Of a stretch of DNA of 64,000 nucleotides, positions 45,934 to 59,357 are shown piece after piece (positions within the stretch are counted from its first letter, which is position 1; the number at the start of each line of letters is the position of its first letter). Made by a program: the position numbers and the translations under genes. The DNA is from Pontederia crassipes (taxonomy: Eukaryota; Streptophyta; Magnoliopsida; Commelinales; Pontederiaceae): assembly GCA_030549335.1 (NCBI GenBank), contig CM060195.1:10631501-10695500 (forward strand), written 5' to 3'. The notes beneath the pieces are model-generated. The model searched no databases. It worked only from the letters and a program-made list of their open reading frames with translations, and was not told the origin of the DNA.

Positions 45934-48900
45934 ATGTCAAGAGGATCGCGGATTGAGATAGAAAAATTTGATGGAACACGATTTCATCTCTGAAAGATGA
46001 AGATGGAGGATCTCCTCTGTGATCGAGATCTTTGGACGGCAATCGAGAAGGAGAGGTCAGGCGTGGAAGCGGCGAAGGTCGCGGATGGGGCGTCCTCCAG
46101 TCAGGCAGATCCAAAGACGGTCGAAGAGTGGGATCGGATCGATAGAAAGGCGAAGGGTTTGATTCGGCTTTGTCTCGCGGATTCAATTCTTACGAATGTG
46201 ATGAGCGAACATACAGCCAGAGATCTATGGAGGAAGTTGGAATCCCTATATCAAAGTAAGTCACTGATTAACAAGTTATTTCTGAGGAAGAAACTGTACA
46301 ATCTTCGGATGCATGAGGGTGACTCATTCTCTACTCATCTTTATAACTTTAACACGGTGATCAGTCAACTTGTATCGATCGGTGTTAATTTTCAAGATGC
46401 TGATAAGGCAATAACATTACTCTGTTCGCTGCCAGATTCATGGGACAATCTGATTGTCATGATTGGTGACGGGGATAAAGAACTTTCATATGAAAGTGTA
46501 TGTGATGCCTTGTTATCAGAGGAAACACGAAGAAAGGGATCGGCAAGTTCTAGTAAAGAGGCATTGGCGGCCAGAGGAAGGCAACCAGAAAGGAATCAAA
46601 GCCAGAGATGGTCCAGATCCAAATCTCATGGGCGTTCGAAGAGTAGAGATAAAAAGGTGCAATGCTGGAGATGTCAAGAGTGGGGCCATTTGAAGTCGGA
46701 TTGCAAAAACAAGTTGTTTCACAAGAAAGAAGCTGAGTCAACCTCGGATAAAAAGGAGGCTGAGGCAGGAGATATGTATGTGGCTTCTGCATGTATGGCA
46801 CAGTCAGATAAGGATGTCTGGCTCATCGATACTGATGCTTCATACCACATGATACCTCATAGACACTGGTTTTGTGAATATGAGGAGTATAATGATGGGG
46901 ATGTCATGCTCGGAGATGACACTACGGTTCAGATTATTGGACGTGGCAGGGTGAAGCTGAGGATGAATTATGGCACGGTGAAGACTCTATCAGATGTGAT
47001 GCATATACCACTTATGAGTAGGAATTTGTTATCTGTTGGTACAATGGCTGATTCGGGTGTTATATTCAATTGCGATAAGGATTCGTGCAAAATGATCAGA
47101 GGGTCTATTGTGATTGCGCGAGGGGTTCGCTATGGCACATTGTACAAGTTGCTCGAAGAGACTATATCTGTGGGTTGCGGATTTATTTCTGAAGAGGTCA
47201 AAGAAGATGAAGAGAGCACATCTATGCTGTGGCATAAGAGATTTGGCCATATCAGTGAGAAAAGACTTTCTACCATAGCATCAAATCAGATGGTAGAAAG
47301 AGTTCCGGATTGTTCTGTGGGCTTCGGGTTCTGTGAACATTGTCTCCATGGAAAACAGAACCGAGTCAGTTTTCAACACACAGGTTCAAGAGCAATCAAG
47401 ATTCTCAAACAGATCCATAGTGATGTTTTTGGAGGGTCCAGGTACTATGTCTCTTTCATAGATGATTTTTCGAGATATAGTTGGATTTATTTTATCAAAA
47501 ATAAGTCAGATGTATTCGATAAATTTCGAGAATTTAAAGTTTTGATGAAAAACCAATTGAGTAGCAAGATCAAGGTCCTTCGTACAGATAACGGAGGCGA
47601 ATTTTGTTCAGAGAAGTTTGAGCAGTTCTGCGTGGACAATGGTATTGCAAGGCAGAAGACAACTCCATATACACCTGAGCAGAATGGAATAGCTGAAATG
47701 TTAAATCGGTCACTCATAGAGAAGACCAGATGTATGCTGAGTTGGGCTGGATTATGGCAAGAGTTCTGGGCAGAAGTTGTTGCCACAGCAAAATATTTGA
47801 AGAATCGCTCACCGACCTCATCAGTGAAGGATCGGACGCCTTATGAGGCAATGCTTGAAAGAAGCTGAATCTATCTCATGTTCGGGTGTTCGGATGTGAC
47901 GCATATATTCATATACCCAAGAAAAAGTGGGGTAAGCTTGACAGTAAGTCTGAAAAGAACATATTTGTCGGATACAAGGAAGGGGTCAAGGGCTATAAAC
48001 TGTGGAATCCAAAGTCAAGGACTATTGTCTACAGCAGGGATGTTGTTTTCCGTGAATCACGTTCCCAAGTTGAAGTTCAAAAAGGTGATGAACCTAAGAA
48101 AGTGGTAGTGCTTGAAGAAGATTCTGATTCTGAAACTTCAGAGGTGATTGCACAAGATACTTCAGTTGAGTCTGCTCCAGAACCGGATCAAGAGTACTCG
48201 GTTAATGAAGTTGAAGATGCAAATTCAGATGAAGACCTAGATATTGATACTACCATACCAGTTCTCAGGAGATTGACACGAGAAAGAAGAGCACCTCTTA
48301 GATATTCTCTTAGTGCTCTGAGTTCGTTTCATGCTTTGAGCATCATCGGAGAAGAACCTAGTTCTGTAAAAGATGCAAGGTCTATGGATGATGCAAATCA
48401 GTGGGAGCTTGCTATGGCAGATGAGATGCAGTCACTGGATAAGAATGAAACATGGAGCTTGTGTAAATTGCCTAAGGATAGAAAGGCAATTGGTTGCAAA
48501 TGGGTGTTCAAGCGAAAGCTAAAACCAGATGGGTCTGTAGAGAAGTACAAGGCGAGGCTAGTAGCTAAAGGGTACTCTCAGGTTGAGGGAGTCGACTATG
48601 ATGAGATTTTTTTTCCCGTGGCGAAAATGATTTCAATCAGACTTGTTCTAACTCTGGCAGCAGCATATAATCTTGAGGTAGAGCAGATGGATGTGAAGAC
48701 GGCATTCCTTCATAGGGACTTGGAGGAAGAGATATATATGAGACAACCAGAAGGTTTTGAGGTTCAAGGTAAAGAGAAGCTGGTGTGCAAATTGAAGAAG
48801 TCTCTATATGGATTGAAGCAGTCGCCAAGGATGTGGTACCAGAAGTTTGATACGTACATGCTCGAACTCAAGTTTGTACGTTCAGTTTCAGATCATTGTG

Positions 48901-49960
48901 TTTATGTGAAGAAAGTTGAAGATCAGTTTGTCATTCTTACACTGTATGTGGATGTCATGTTGCTGATTGGAAACAGTATGAAGATGGTGAATTCAGTGAA
49001 GGGTTTGTTGGCCAAGAAGTTTGAGATGAAAAACTTGGGGCCAGCGAATTTTATTTTGGGTATGCAGATTAGAAGGGATCGTCAGAAGTGAAAGTTGTGG
49101 TTAGGACAGGAGAAGTACATAAAAGAAGTGTTGAAGAAATTTAACATGTCAAACTGCAAGCCAGTGGGTACTCCTATGTCTCTAGGAACCAAATTTTCTA
49201 CAGAGCAATGCCCGAAGACGGATGAAGAAGCCGAAGAGATGGACCGTGTGCCATATGCAAGTGCAGTGGGCAGCTTGATGTATGTCATGGTGTGCACGCG
49301 TCTAGATATAGCCCAAGCAGTGGGAGTCTTGAGTCGGTATATGTCTAACCCAGGCAGGGAACATTGGAATGCTATCAAGAGAGTTTTCAGGTACCTTCGT
49401 AAAACTTCAGATTTTACTTTGTGCTTTGAAGGTGCGGGAAAAGGAAAGAGGCTTGATATTGTAGGCCATGTAGATGCTTATTGGGGTGGAGACATTGATA
49501 GTAGACGGTCCACTAGTGGATATGTTTTTACATTATTTGGGACTGCAATAAATTGGATGAGCAAGAGACAAAGCGTGGTAGCACTTTCTTCTACAGAAGC
49601 TGAATATATAGCTCTTACTAATGCTGCAAAGGAGGCCATATGGCTACGGCGGTTGTGCTTGGAGCTCTGATTTGAGCAAGGTACCATAGATGTGAGATGT
49701 GATAATCAAGGTGCTATTCAGTTAGCTAAGAATCCTACATTTCACTCACGCACAAACTATATTGACATCCAATACCATTTCATTCGGAAAAAGGTGGAAA
49801 AGAAAGAGGTTCAGCTTGAAAAAGTTGATACAATAGAGAATAGTTCTGATTTTCTGACGAAAGCAGTTACAGGTGCAAAGTTCGAGTGGTGCTCTACTGC
49901 TATCGGATTGAAGAAGAATGTTACTGGCAAGGCTCTCATTGGTGTGAAGTATCCACCAAG
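45934..49960 (+). pseudogene. Copia gag-pol fossil: gag, protease, integrase, RT, RNase H
   Basis: Domains appear in the usual Copia order. Gag covers about 45934-46560, with a basic Arg/Ser-rich stretch and a zinc knuckle of the CX2CX4HX4C type (CWRCQEWGHLKSDC) near 46663-46704. The protease region lies near 46820-46850. The integrase zinc-binding part starts near 47227, and its core shows HSDVFGG, RTDNGGEF and the PEQNGIAE blocks (47417-47700). RT runs from about 48400, with CKWVFKRK, KARLVAKGYSQ, VEQMDVKTAFLH and the YVD region near 48942. RNase H follows (49460-49660) with RRSTSGYVFTL and LSSTEAEYIAL, then the SRTNYIDIQYHFIR tail. The lineage is Tork, close to Tnt1. About four breaks are present. 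Confidence 0.93.
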
Positions 49961-49968
49961 TGGGAGAA

Positions 49969-50380
49969 TGTTAGAGTTGGTGAATACTTCAGGACCCCTT
50001 ATTTCTCACATCGGGTTCGTCCACGTGAGCTTAGGGGAATCTGAGTATTACCCAATTAGCAGTGCTGCTGGCGTACGAACGAAAGGGGGGTTCGGGGGGC
50101 CCCGCCCCTCGACGGATTTTGGGCTTTTGTTTAGCCGCCCGTGTGGTTCGGATTAGGTTTTTTCTCTATTTGTTTGGGTTTTAAACCCGGTTTGGAGAGG
50201 CTATTAATAGCCTAATTTCTGATGTAATCTGTGTGGCGGCTGTAAACCTAAACGATATAGTGGAACCTCTTTGCAGGACGTAGCCCTCATCTCAAGGGTG
50301 AACCTGGGTAAATTCGTGTGTCTCCTCTATTTTTCTGCAATCTCTCTACGATCTTCTCTCCTTGTTCTCGACTTTTTCCA
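49969..50380 (+). repeat. 3' LTR of the Tork/Tnt1-like Copia
   Basis: It begins TGTTAGAGTTGG right after the polypurine tract and ends ACTTTTTCCA. The last 220 bases match the 5' LTR with only about five differences. Confidence 0.9.
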
Positions 50381-53331
50381 TCAGATCATTCATGCATGCT
50401 CAAGGCATCAAGATGTTCATGCCGTCATTTATCATCTTGAGCAACAACACAATAAAAAGCATTCTTATAAATCATTATTGTCATGGACGTGCTCCACAAA
50501 TATCATTTTAACATAATCTTACTTTTAATTAGTATTTTAAATAAGTTTAGATGCTTATATAGTCATGATTGCATGTAGCAATTAACTTTTGGATTAAAGC
50601 ATAATCAAAATTAAATTACCGATAAGCGTTATAAAAAATTATATAAGATTATTAGGAATTAATTCTAATATTTGTAAATATTATAATAAATATGTTTAAT
50701 TATGATTCACTAATGTTAATTAGAAGTTTAACACTAACTTTTAACCAAATAATATGATTGGACCTCCATTTCAACCAATAGGATTTCAAGCAGCTGAAGC
50801 AGGCAGCTCACCAACTTCTTAGAAAATGATTTTTCCAAACCGTCATATGGCGTGTAAAAATTCTGTAGAAAATATACAAATCATTTATTCGTATTATCTT
50901 CAAGCCAAAAAATTTCCAAGATCAAATCCATTGCCGAACAGCCTGAGGAAATTCGACAAGTTTGTTGGGTTAGGGTGAATATACGGATCTAAAATCGACC
51001 TTCAAATTCATATGATCATATCTTCGTAATTAGTTCTTCATCAATTCTGAACATTTTCTTGATGCATCATCTAGATGTTAGCTTTCCAAGACCACAAGAA
51101 TTATGTAAAAAGGACTTCTGTAAAGAAAGTTATGAACCGAGCACCGTAGGTCGCTCACTTTGTCCCGAGTCAGAGATAGGTCAGCCTTGTAGATTAGAGT
51201 ATGATTAGGGTAAATCGAATTAGGATTTGAAATTTATATATGTTAAATTATAATTTACAAGGGTTCGGTGAGAAGTGGAATCATCCAATTTGAATACGTA
51301 AATGTGGAGAAATTAATTTTTCATTTCATAGTAAGTTTTTTGTCAGGTTCCAGGACATGGACAGATTACGACCCTAATTAACTATTTTTGTTATAGGATC
51401 ATACAAGGAGTTAAATTATACAGTTTTTATGCTTAAACACTACTGAAGTCTAAATTCTAGTAAAATTAAGATCTCATCAAATGGATAAGTATTGTTAAAG
51501 ATATAAATTAATCATTCAGTGATACACAGTCTGTCAAAGCATAAACTCTAGGTTAGATTGTCTTGATTTTTATGACTTGATCACTTCTCATTAGTTAATG
51601 ATATTTGGGTATTGGAAACCTTAATAAATCTAGTTTCTAAATTATCTAGAATCATGAGATTTGCACTTAGGGTTAAGAAGCTATGAATTATTTATTGACA
51701 CACACTCAGTCTGAAATCCTGAGACAGCACCTAGTTAAGTTATGGAAGATTCAGATGTTCCAAGTGTGAAATAATCTATGAATATAAATATTTAAAGTTA
51801 GATATTAGTACCAGAGGAGATTATATGCATTTTAAGGTGAACAAGGATTCATGCATGAGCATGAATTGCATATTATTATTATTAGTAATTGAAAAGTGAA
51901 ATAGCATCCTTGCTTGTAGGAATCCAACAAGCTACAAGTGAAAGGAGGAAAATCTAGTAAACCTATTTGAAAACATAAACTACAAGGTGAGTGGGTAAAT
52001 TTACAACATAGCAAAATGTTATATATTAGTTCTTTTATTTATGATATTACCTCAAGCAAAGCTTATTATTGTTATTATTGAAACATATCTTGAGATATGG
52101 AAAGTATTTATGATATGTTTCAAAGATTTCATATGAGATGGAGTAACATCTTATACAAAAAAATTTCAGGGAACAATGCTTGTGAAGTGAAAATAAGTTT
52201 TACTTGATAATGATATGAGATTATGACATGTGTATTTTGATGTTCTTAAACTCCATGTGTTCATTAGCCATGCTGTTTGAAAAAGGTCTTTGGGACCGCA
52301 TTCGATATACATGAAGCCTTTGGGGCGTATATCAGGTGTCTTTGCCCTTTGGGGGCTACTCTACGTGCACGTATTGATCCATGATCGCTCTGCGTATCTG
52401 AGAATCATGATTGGGTGACACACAATCATGTTTGGGATACGTATTGACCAATAATTTGCTCTGCGTATCTCAGACTCTTGATTGTGAAGATCTGCTTAAC
52501 TGTATGACACACAATCATAGAGGGATACGTATTGACCCATGATTTGCTCTGCGTATCTGATACTCTTGAGTATGAAGCTCTGCTTAGCTGTATGACACAT
52601 GATCATAGAAGGACAGATATTGACCCATGATGAGTATGTGCAATGACACATGTGTGGAGTTTAATTGTGAATATGATGATATCTTGAATAATTGATATTT
52701 ATGTAAAAGTTCATATGATTTGGAAAGTTACATGATGTGAGTTTTGCTTTAAATGTTTTCTCCTATGAAAAAAATATGATTATTTAAATATTATATGCAC
52801 TCGTATTGTTCCCCTATGTTGTACTTTTATTCCACTCACTGAGCAAATGATTATTGCTCACAGTACCCATTTTAAATTTTTTAGATACTCGTAAGTTCTC
52901 GAGTTGAGTTGACTCGAAGCTTGGTTTGAGGCATATAGAAGAGGTCGAACTGCCGAAGCATTGCTATTATTCTTTCACTTTCATTTACCCCTTCACTTTT
53001 ATTTTTGAAACATGCATGTAATAGGTAGTCTTAGATGTTGTAATTAAGTTTGTGAGAAAACATTTTGTAAGGTTGTATAAAACTTGATCATGTGAGGTGT
53101 TGTATGTGGGGTGGTTAGTGAAAAAAAAATTATAATGATAATATGTGAATGATATATCTTATAACTGTTTATTTAAACTTTGATGAATATATATATGCAT
53201 CCTTTGTATGTATTGGCAAATAACACAAAATAAGGGAGGAGGTTTTGTTGATTTTATTTATAAAATTGCTAAACATAATTAAGGAAGGTAATAATTGGAA
53301 TTGAAACTTATTCACAGAGTGGGGTGTGACA
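50381..53331 (+). mobile_element. Gypsy LTR-like block, right end clear
   Basis: The right end reads AGAGTGGGGTGTGACA at 53331, typical of Tekay-like Gypsy LTRs that start TGTCACACCCC. A splice-donor-like ACAAGGTGAGTGGG near 51982-51995 and a tandem-repeat block near 52300-52640 also fit that group. The left border could not be found; the LTR may be cut, or its start may be too diverged. There are no coding domains. Confidence 0.55.
52310..52640. repeat. Tandem repeats with TACGTATTGACCCATGAT
   Basis: A unit of about 110 bases, carrying GATACGTATTGACC, TGCTCTGCGTATCTGA, AGCTCTGCTTAGCTGT and GACACACAATCAT, repeats about three times (starts near 52360, 52436 and 52524), with the last copy fading after 52612. 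Confidence 0.75.
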
Positions 53332-54018
53332 ATTATTTCTTTATTTCCTTGATTCCGAATTAATCAGATGATAGTAGTCTCAGCTAGCAAAGGACTCCCG
53401 TAGATTCGAGCCGGCACCCAAAAAAAGAATCCTTATAAATCGACACTTCATATAAAATAAGGATGCTTCAATTTGACTGGTTAATTATGTGTTCATAAAT
53501 GACTATTTTGTTGTGATGATATACGTACCAACCTATTTTATATACTCTTATATAAGTACATCATAAAAAAGATTTCTTCAATTGTAAAATTGGTGGAAGA
53601 GATTAAATAGTTATGGTGCTTTTGATTATTGATATTGTCATAATGTTATGGTTTGTGGTGGTGGTGCATAAACATACCTTGCAAAAATTATAACAAACAT
53701 TATTGTATATCATTAATAATTACATAATAAAATCAAAATAAATACACTCACAACTATAAATGAAGTATTGCTATTTTGTTAATAAATAAACAGTTGTATT
53801 ATGTAAAAAGTATATATAAATTCTTTGTAAGATGTTATTAGTTTAACTCATCTCATTCAGACATGCTTATACTTATTGTGCATGGATCTTACACATAAAA
53901 TTCTAACCTCGATCATATTATTAAACTACTAATTTGGACCTAATACACATGGAATAATATTCATATGAACTTAAACATATATCTTCATTTGATCTACACA
54001 GAAATAAAATTATTATAA
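53332..54018. other. AT-rich stretch with no feature seen
   Basis: No gene or repeat end is recognised. Its last five bases (TATAA, 54014-54018) are the left target duplication of the next Copia element. Confidence 0.5.
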
Positions 54019-55587
54019 TGTTGGAACAAAGTTTTTATGCCCTATATAATTATGTTTTGATGATATAAATCTCGAAAGATTAGAGTTATATTTAAAATGT
54101 CAAAAATAGACTAAATAAGAATGAGTTATTTCGTGCACTAAAATTTTGATTAATATCTGTCTATGTTCTCACGAGATTTTCATTAAAAGGTGAATATAAA
54201 ATTATAGTTAACTCTCTTATCTTTGTAAAGAATTAAGAATCACTCATTTGGACAATCACATAAAAAGTTATGTTTAAACAAGTAAAGTTCAAAAAGTTAA
54301 CTTTGAAGTTGATATTTTATGTGCTATATTTGCACTTAATATTTGAGTATTCTATCATTTGGATCAAGAGATTGATATATATAGATAATGTTGTTAGATT
54401 TTTATATAATCAAATATAGTTTCATTTGAATAGTGGTACGAAAAGATATGTATAAAAGAGTAAAGGTCTAAAATATTTTATTTAACATGGATAACTTTTT
54501 GTACTAAAATTTGAATCAATATTTGACTATGATCTCATTAGATTGTGTTTATGAATGATTAATATCAAAGTTGTAAAGAATTATGTTAGCTTTCCATAGA
54601 ATAAAAAATAACCTCATTTGAATAATTGTGCAAAAAGTTATACTCAAAATAGTGCAGGGTGGTCAATCTAGCAGTCGGAATACCAGTCAACTAGTCAGGC
54701 ACACCAGTCGATCGGTCAGCGTAGAAAATGCAGAAATCAAGCAGCATAATGTCGAGACTATGCCGGTAGAAGCATTGGTCGACCATGGTCGACCAGTCAA
54801 TACGAAAAATGCATAAATCTCACCAACAGTCATATTTTTCAAACGATTATGTGGACCGATCGACCAGTGAAGCAGAACGGTCGACCGATCAACGCGCAGA
54901 ATGCACTTTAACAGTAATATTTTGATCCCAAAATTAGGAAACAAGTCCTAACAACTAAATGGAGTTAAGAATACCATAAAAGAGAACTCAAAGGTATAGG
55001 AATAAAAAAGACTTCCGAGAAAAAGTGAGAACAACATTTGTGAAGTCTATTTGAGCTCCAAGTTGCAAATCTTTCATTTCTTTCTTACTCTTGATTGAAA
55101 TTCCAAATTGTAAAAGAGAGATTGTGGTGTGTTCTTGTGATATTGAAATAGTTGTTTATCTCCTGAGTAAAAATAGGTTGTGTTTTACCTCTTGAAAGAA
55201 GAAAAGACGAGTGAAAGCCTACAAGTCAAAAAGGTGTGCTTTACCTCTTGAAAAGGAAAAAAGGCAAGAGTTGTAAAGGGTTTTTTTCTTGCCCTATTTG
55301 GAACGAAGGAAGGGAGTTAGTGGAATATCCGACGGTCTCGATGTTGAGAAGTATAAGCAGGGACATAGGCCAAGGTGTGACCGAACCTTATCAACAAACC
55401 ACCGTGCATTTTGCGTTTATCTTTTCTCTCCCTCTCTTTCATACTTTATTATGCATGCAATATGATTACTATTGTGTTGGTTTAAACATTAACGAATCGA
55501 TTTTAAACTTCCGCGATGATTTTCGTGAAATGGATATTTTTAGTTTAAACACCAATTCACCCCCTCTTTGTGCCTTATTATCCTACA
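54019..55587 (+). repeat. 5' LTR of the pol-less Copia
   Basis: It contains a GGTCGACC-type cluster (54660-54900), a TATA-like CATAAAAGAG (54975-54984; the other LTR has CTATAAAAGA at 60281-60290) and an end with CAATTCACCCCCTCTTTG before CCTACA. It is related to the solo LTR at 39532-40635. Confidence 0.9.
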
Positions 55588-55659
55588 ATTGGTATCAGAT
55601 CAAGGTTGCTATCGTTCTTTTTTTCAGATTTAACCATCTTTTAGAGCATGGCACTATTT

Positions 55660-56950
55660 TTTAGAGATGGATCTTCCATTTTTGACCCACCGAGTTTTCA
55701 AGGCTATTCTTTTGCTTCTTGAAAAATTAGAATGAATGCATATTTATGTTCCATTGATTTTGATATGTGGGAAGTTATAGAAAATGATTTTGAAAAGTCA
55801 AAAAAGATTTTAAATGGTGTTTCCATTGATCTTTCTTTCTTTGAATATGACTATTTTCAAATGTCGATTGAAAAACTTGACTACAATACCAAAAATCTCT
55901 TTTATTCCTCTTTGGATTATTATGCCATGAATCTTATTTCCAAATGCTCTACTTCTCATGACATTTGTCAAGTTTTGTTAGAAAGGTACAAAAGTAGCAA
56001 CTTTGACAAAAGGACACGTCGAATGTGGACAAGGAAGAAAACTATAGTTCTACATTCACGACATCCAAGAATGGCGTGTTATGCTTAATGGCAAAAAGTG
56101 AGTATAATGAGGTAACCTCAACTTCATCTTATTCCTCTACTAATAATAGTGATGATGATGTTGATATTTCTTTTGATGTTCATAAAGAATTTTCTTTACT
56201 TATTCAAAAGCATCTTTCTCTTAAAAAGAAAAATGAATTATTAAGAAATGAATTGGATAATTTTGAAAAATGAAATTGAGATTTTGAAAAAGGAGAAAGA
56301 TATTTTTCCTAACTCAAAATGAAACTCTAATGGATGATATTCATATCATGAAAAATAATTTAGAAAATTTAGAAAATGAAAAGAATGCATGCTTAATTCA
56401 AAATGAAATTTTAGGAAAAGAAAATAATGCAAGTGCAATTAAAAATGAACTTTTGATAAAGGAGATTGATTTACTCTGTTGACAATTAAAAATTATGAAA
56501 ATATAAAGATAAAGAACTCAAAGTCAATTAGATTGAAAAATGCTTTGCATGATAAAATTGTTATGCCTTTGAAACATACTAGTAATATTCAAAAGTCCAT
56601 TAAAATGTTTGCAAAGTCTAACGATTTTAAAAAGGAAATGAACTTAAGAAAAAATGTCAAAAACATAGAAGAATATTATTTGAAGAATAAACACTTTTAT
56701 GATCACTTTTTGAATGTTAAACATTATCATGTCTCCTATAACGATACTTTGTAGTTTGGATATGATCATAATCACTCTATTAGATCACCTACTATTTTTC
56801 ATTATTGTAATACTCATTGTCATCATTCATTTGAATGCCAAATTAGAAAATCTATTAATATGGGCATGAAATTGTTATGGGTTCCTAAAGGAATCAAAAT
56901 TAATCACGTTGGACCCAAACAAGTTTGGGCACCAAAATGCAAATGATTTT
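55660..56950 (+). pseudogene. Sirevirus-like gag fossil
   Basis: Short open pieces from about 55664 to 56754 show the gag N-terminal style of plant Copia (AYLCSIDFDMWEVIEN near 55738-55785), then Asn-, Lys- and Glu-rich coiled stretches. A later piece (56760-56946) has spaced Cys and His residues and the closing words VWAPKCK. Such words precede the protease in Sireviruses, but no protease, integrase or RT follows. There are several breaks. Confidence 0.75.
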
Positions 56951-59357
56951 TTCTTTGTAGGTGTTCTTCACCAAGGGATGAGAATGATTCAAGTAAAGTG
57001 AAGGCACACACTTTTTAGTTGTGTCACATGGAAAAAAAATGAAATTGAAATGAGATGGAGGCATAAAAGTTTGCGGTAAAAGTATTTTGGTATATGAAAA
57101 TAAAAAATTGAACTCCTTTGATGTGATGCATATTTATGTTTTGAATTTGTCTATTTATTATCATAATATTTGCATAAAGATAGAAGATTATGATATACGT
57201 GCATATTAAGATTATCTTGCTTATATAATCTTGAAATTGCATATATTATTCATTTTGATTAAATATGCTTAATGAGTACATGATTATTGAATTATGTATG
57301 ATCATTATAAATTGACATTTTTGGACTATCTTACTAATTCAATATGAAAATCATATTTATGAAAAACAAAGGCACTCATATCAATACTAAAGTTTGCGTA
57401 CATGATTCTTCACACTCAAAATATATTGATTTTGGCATTAAGCATGTGTAATTAATTTGTATGAATCTTGTATACTATTTTGCATCTTAATATTTGTGAT
57501 TCAATATAGTTATATGATGCTTATGATTTTGAAGTATAAAATAATCATATTTTATGAGTGAAAAATTATAAATGACTTTATTTGGTTGAAATTTGATTAT
57601 CACATACTTTTGTTGATGACACTTGATATTTTAAGATCTTAAATTAAGAATTGAATATCTTTTGAATATTTAGAAATGCAAACTTATGAAAATTTTAAAA
57701 TTAATACATAATATACTTGCAAAATCGATGTTGTTCACATGTCAAAAAACAGTATGGTATGTCTATTCTTTTACTCTTGCCATGTTTATTATCATGACTA
57801 TTCTTTGAAAGAAAAATACACGTGAAAATATGAATGTTGTCTTCTAATCTTGAATAATTCTTGTTTATCTATAAAGAAGACTTCATATTTATATGTTTGG
57901 CGTAATATTTAAAGAGGGAGCATGTAAAAGGCTAAGCTTTGAATACCTTTTTAGTTTCATTTCTTGTCATCAATTTTGATTATTATCTTGTGACAAAGAA
58001 AGAAAATGAAAAATGGATTTGAAGGAGTGCAAACTCAATTTTTGTGGTAAAAATAATATTTTGAACATAGAAATGAAAAATTGAATATACTTGTGTGTCA
58101 CAACTATTTGTGCTTTATACTTGTCTACTAGTTATCATAATTTGTGTCTAAACTTATTATTATTCAAAAATCCATTTTTGGACATATTTTGATATGTTCA
58201 ATTTTGGAAATGCCTGTTCTATTTATGATGTTTATTTATTTGTCTTGGCATATGGACTTTTATGCTATAAGATTAATGTGCATAAATTTATATGGTCATA
58301 ACTTGTTATCATTTGAATATCCATATGTTATATGATCATCAATTTTGAAATGATGTTTAAATAATCTCTTTTGAAGAAATGAAAATATATAATGTATTTA
58401 TATTTGAGATATTTATGTCATATCATGAAATATATCAATTATATGACTTATATGAGCATAGGTTTACATTTTATGATTGGCAAAATCATTTTATTATCAT
58501 ATCTTATTACAAATCTTTTAATATTAAAATCTTTAAGTTATGAAATTTAAGTTTGACTCCTCGTTCACAATGTTATATTATTATTGTTTCTTTAAAGAAA
58601 AGGAAAACATATAAAGGACTAAAGGAAGATAGAAACAGAAAGAGAATTCATCATAATGGTAGTAGGAGCTTATTCAAAAAGTTTGAAAGATCATTTCCTC
58701 CATTAACTTTGAAATGATTTTGTTACCCTTATCATCAAATCCTTGATTATTTGATATAATCCAATTTAGTTTTGACATATCATTGTTGTCTCAAAGTTTG
58801 ATGCAATATCTTATATTTTTTTTTTTGGAACTTGTGTTATTCATAACCCTTAGATAAATTTGAGTTCATGTTTTGCTCTTATAAATTTGAGTTATTTTTA
58901 CCTATCACATATATTATACTTGAAACAATTCTTATAGATGTGATAAAAGAATAAAAATTATTTTCATATCATTTTACATATTGTATCTTATATGACAAAA
59001 GGGGGAGAATGAAAAATTTAGGAAGATGGCATGATTAAGGGGGAGTCACATATTGTTTCTTATATGCTTCATGTGCTAACAACTTTTTGATGAAACAAAA
59101 GGGGGAGAAATATAAGAGAAATATGATAAGAACATAAAAGAAATTTATATAGAAGAAATATATATAACTCCTTATTTACATGGACCTTATGAATATAACT
59201 CTATATGAAAAATGCCTTACAATTAAGACTTATGTGCATATTCATAATTGAGGAAAGCCTAGTTTTATGAGGAGTAAAATTGACTTTAATATTTTTTACT
59301 TCCCAACTCATGTACTTTTCATATTTTTCGATTTGTCTTCATCAAAAAGGGGAAGAT
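56951..59357 (+). other. Non-coding interior of the pol-less Copia
   Basis: These 2.4 kb lie where pol would be, but show no RT or integrase motif in any frame. The stretch is AT-rich with repeated TATGATTTTGA-like words and ends in several G-rich purine tracts before the LTR. Confidence 0.6.

Larger units (their letters stand above)
45442..50380 (+). mobile_element. Ty1/Copia Tork/Tnt1-like element with both LTRs
   Basis: LTRs are 45442-45882 and 49969-50380. Between them lie a primer-binding site of the initiator tRNA-Met type (TTGGTATCAGA, 45888-45898), a gag-pol region on the plus strand, and a polypurine tract (AAGTGGGAGAA, 49958-49968). The LTRs differ by a few percent by eye, plus a length difference in a G/C-rich part, so this is the youngest LTR element in the window. 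I could not find a matching target duplication (AAAAA left, TCAGA right). It is nearly whole but carries about four breaks. Confidence 0.93.

Noticed and set aside
52310-52640. CRISPR-like repeat array
   Set aside because: Units are adjacent without unique spacers, and the context is plant LTR sequence.
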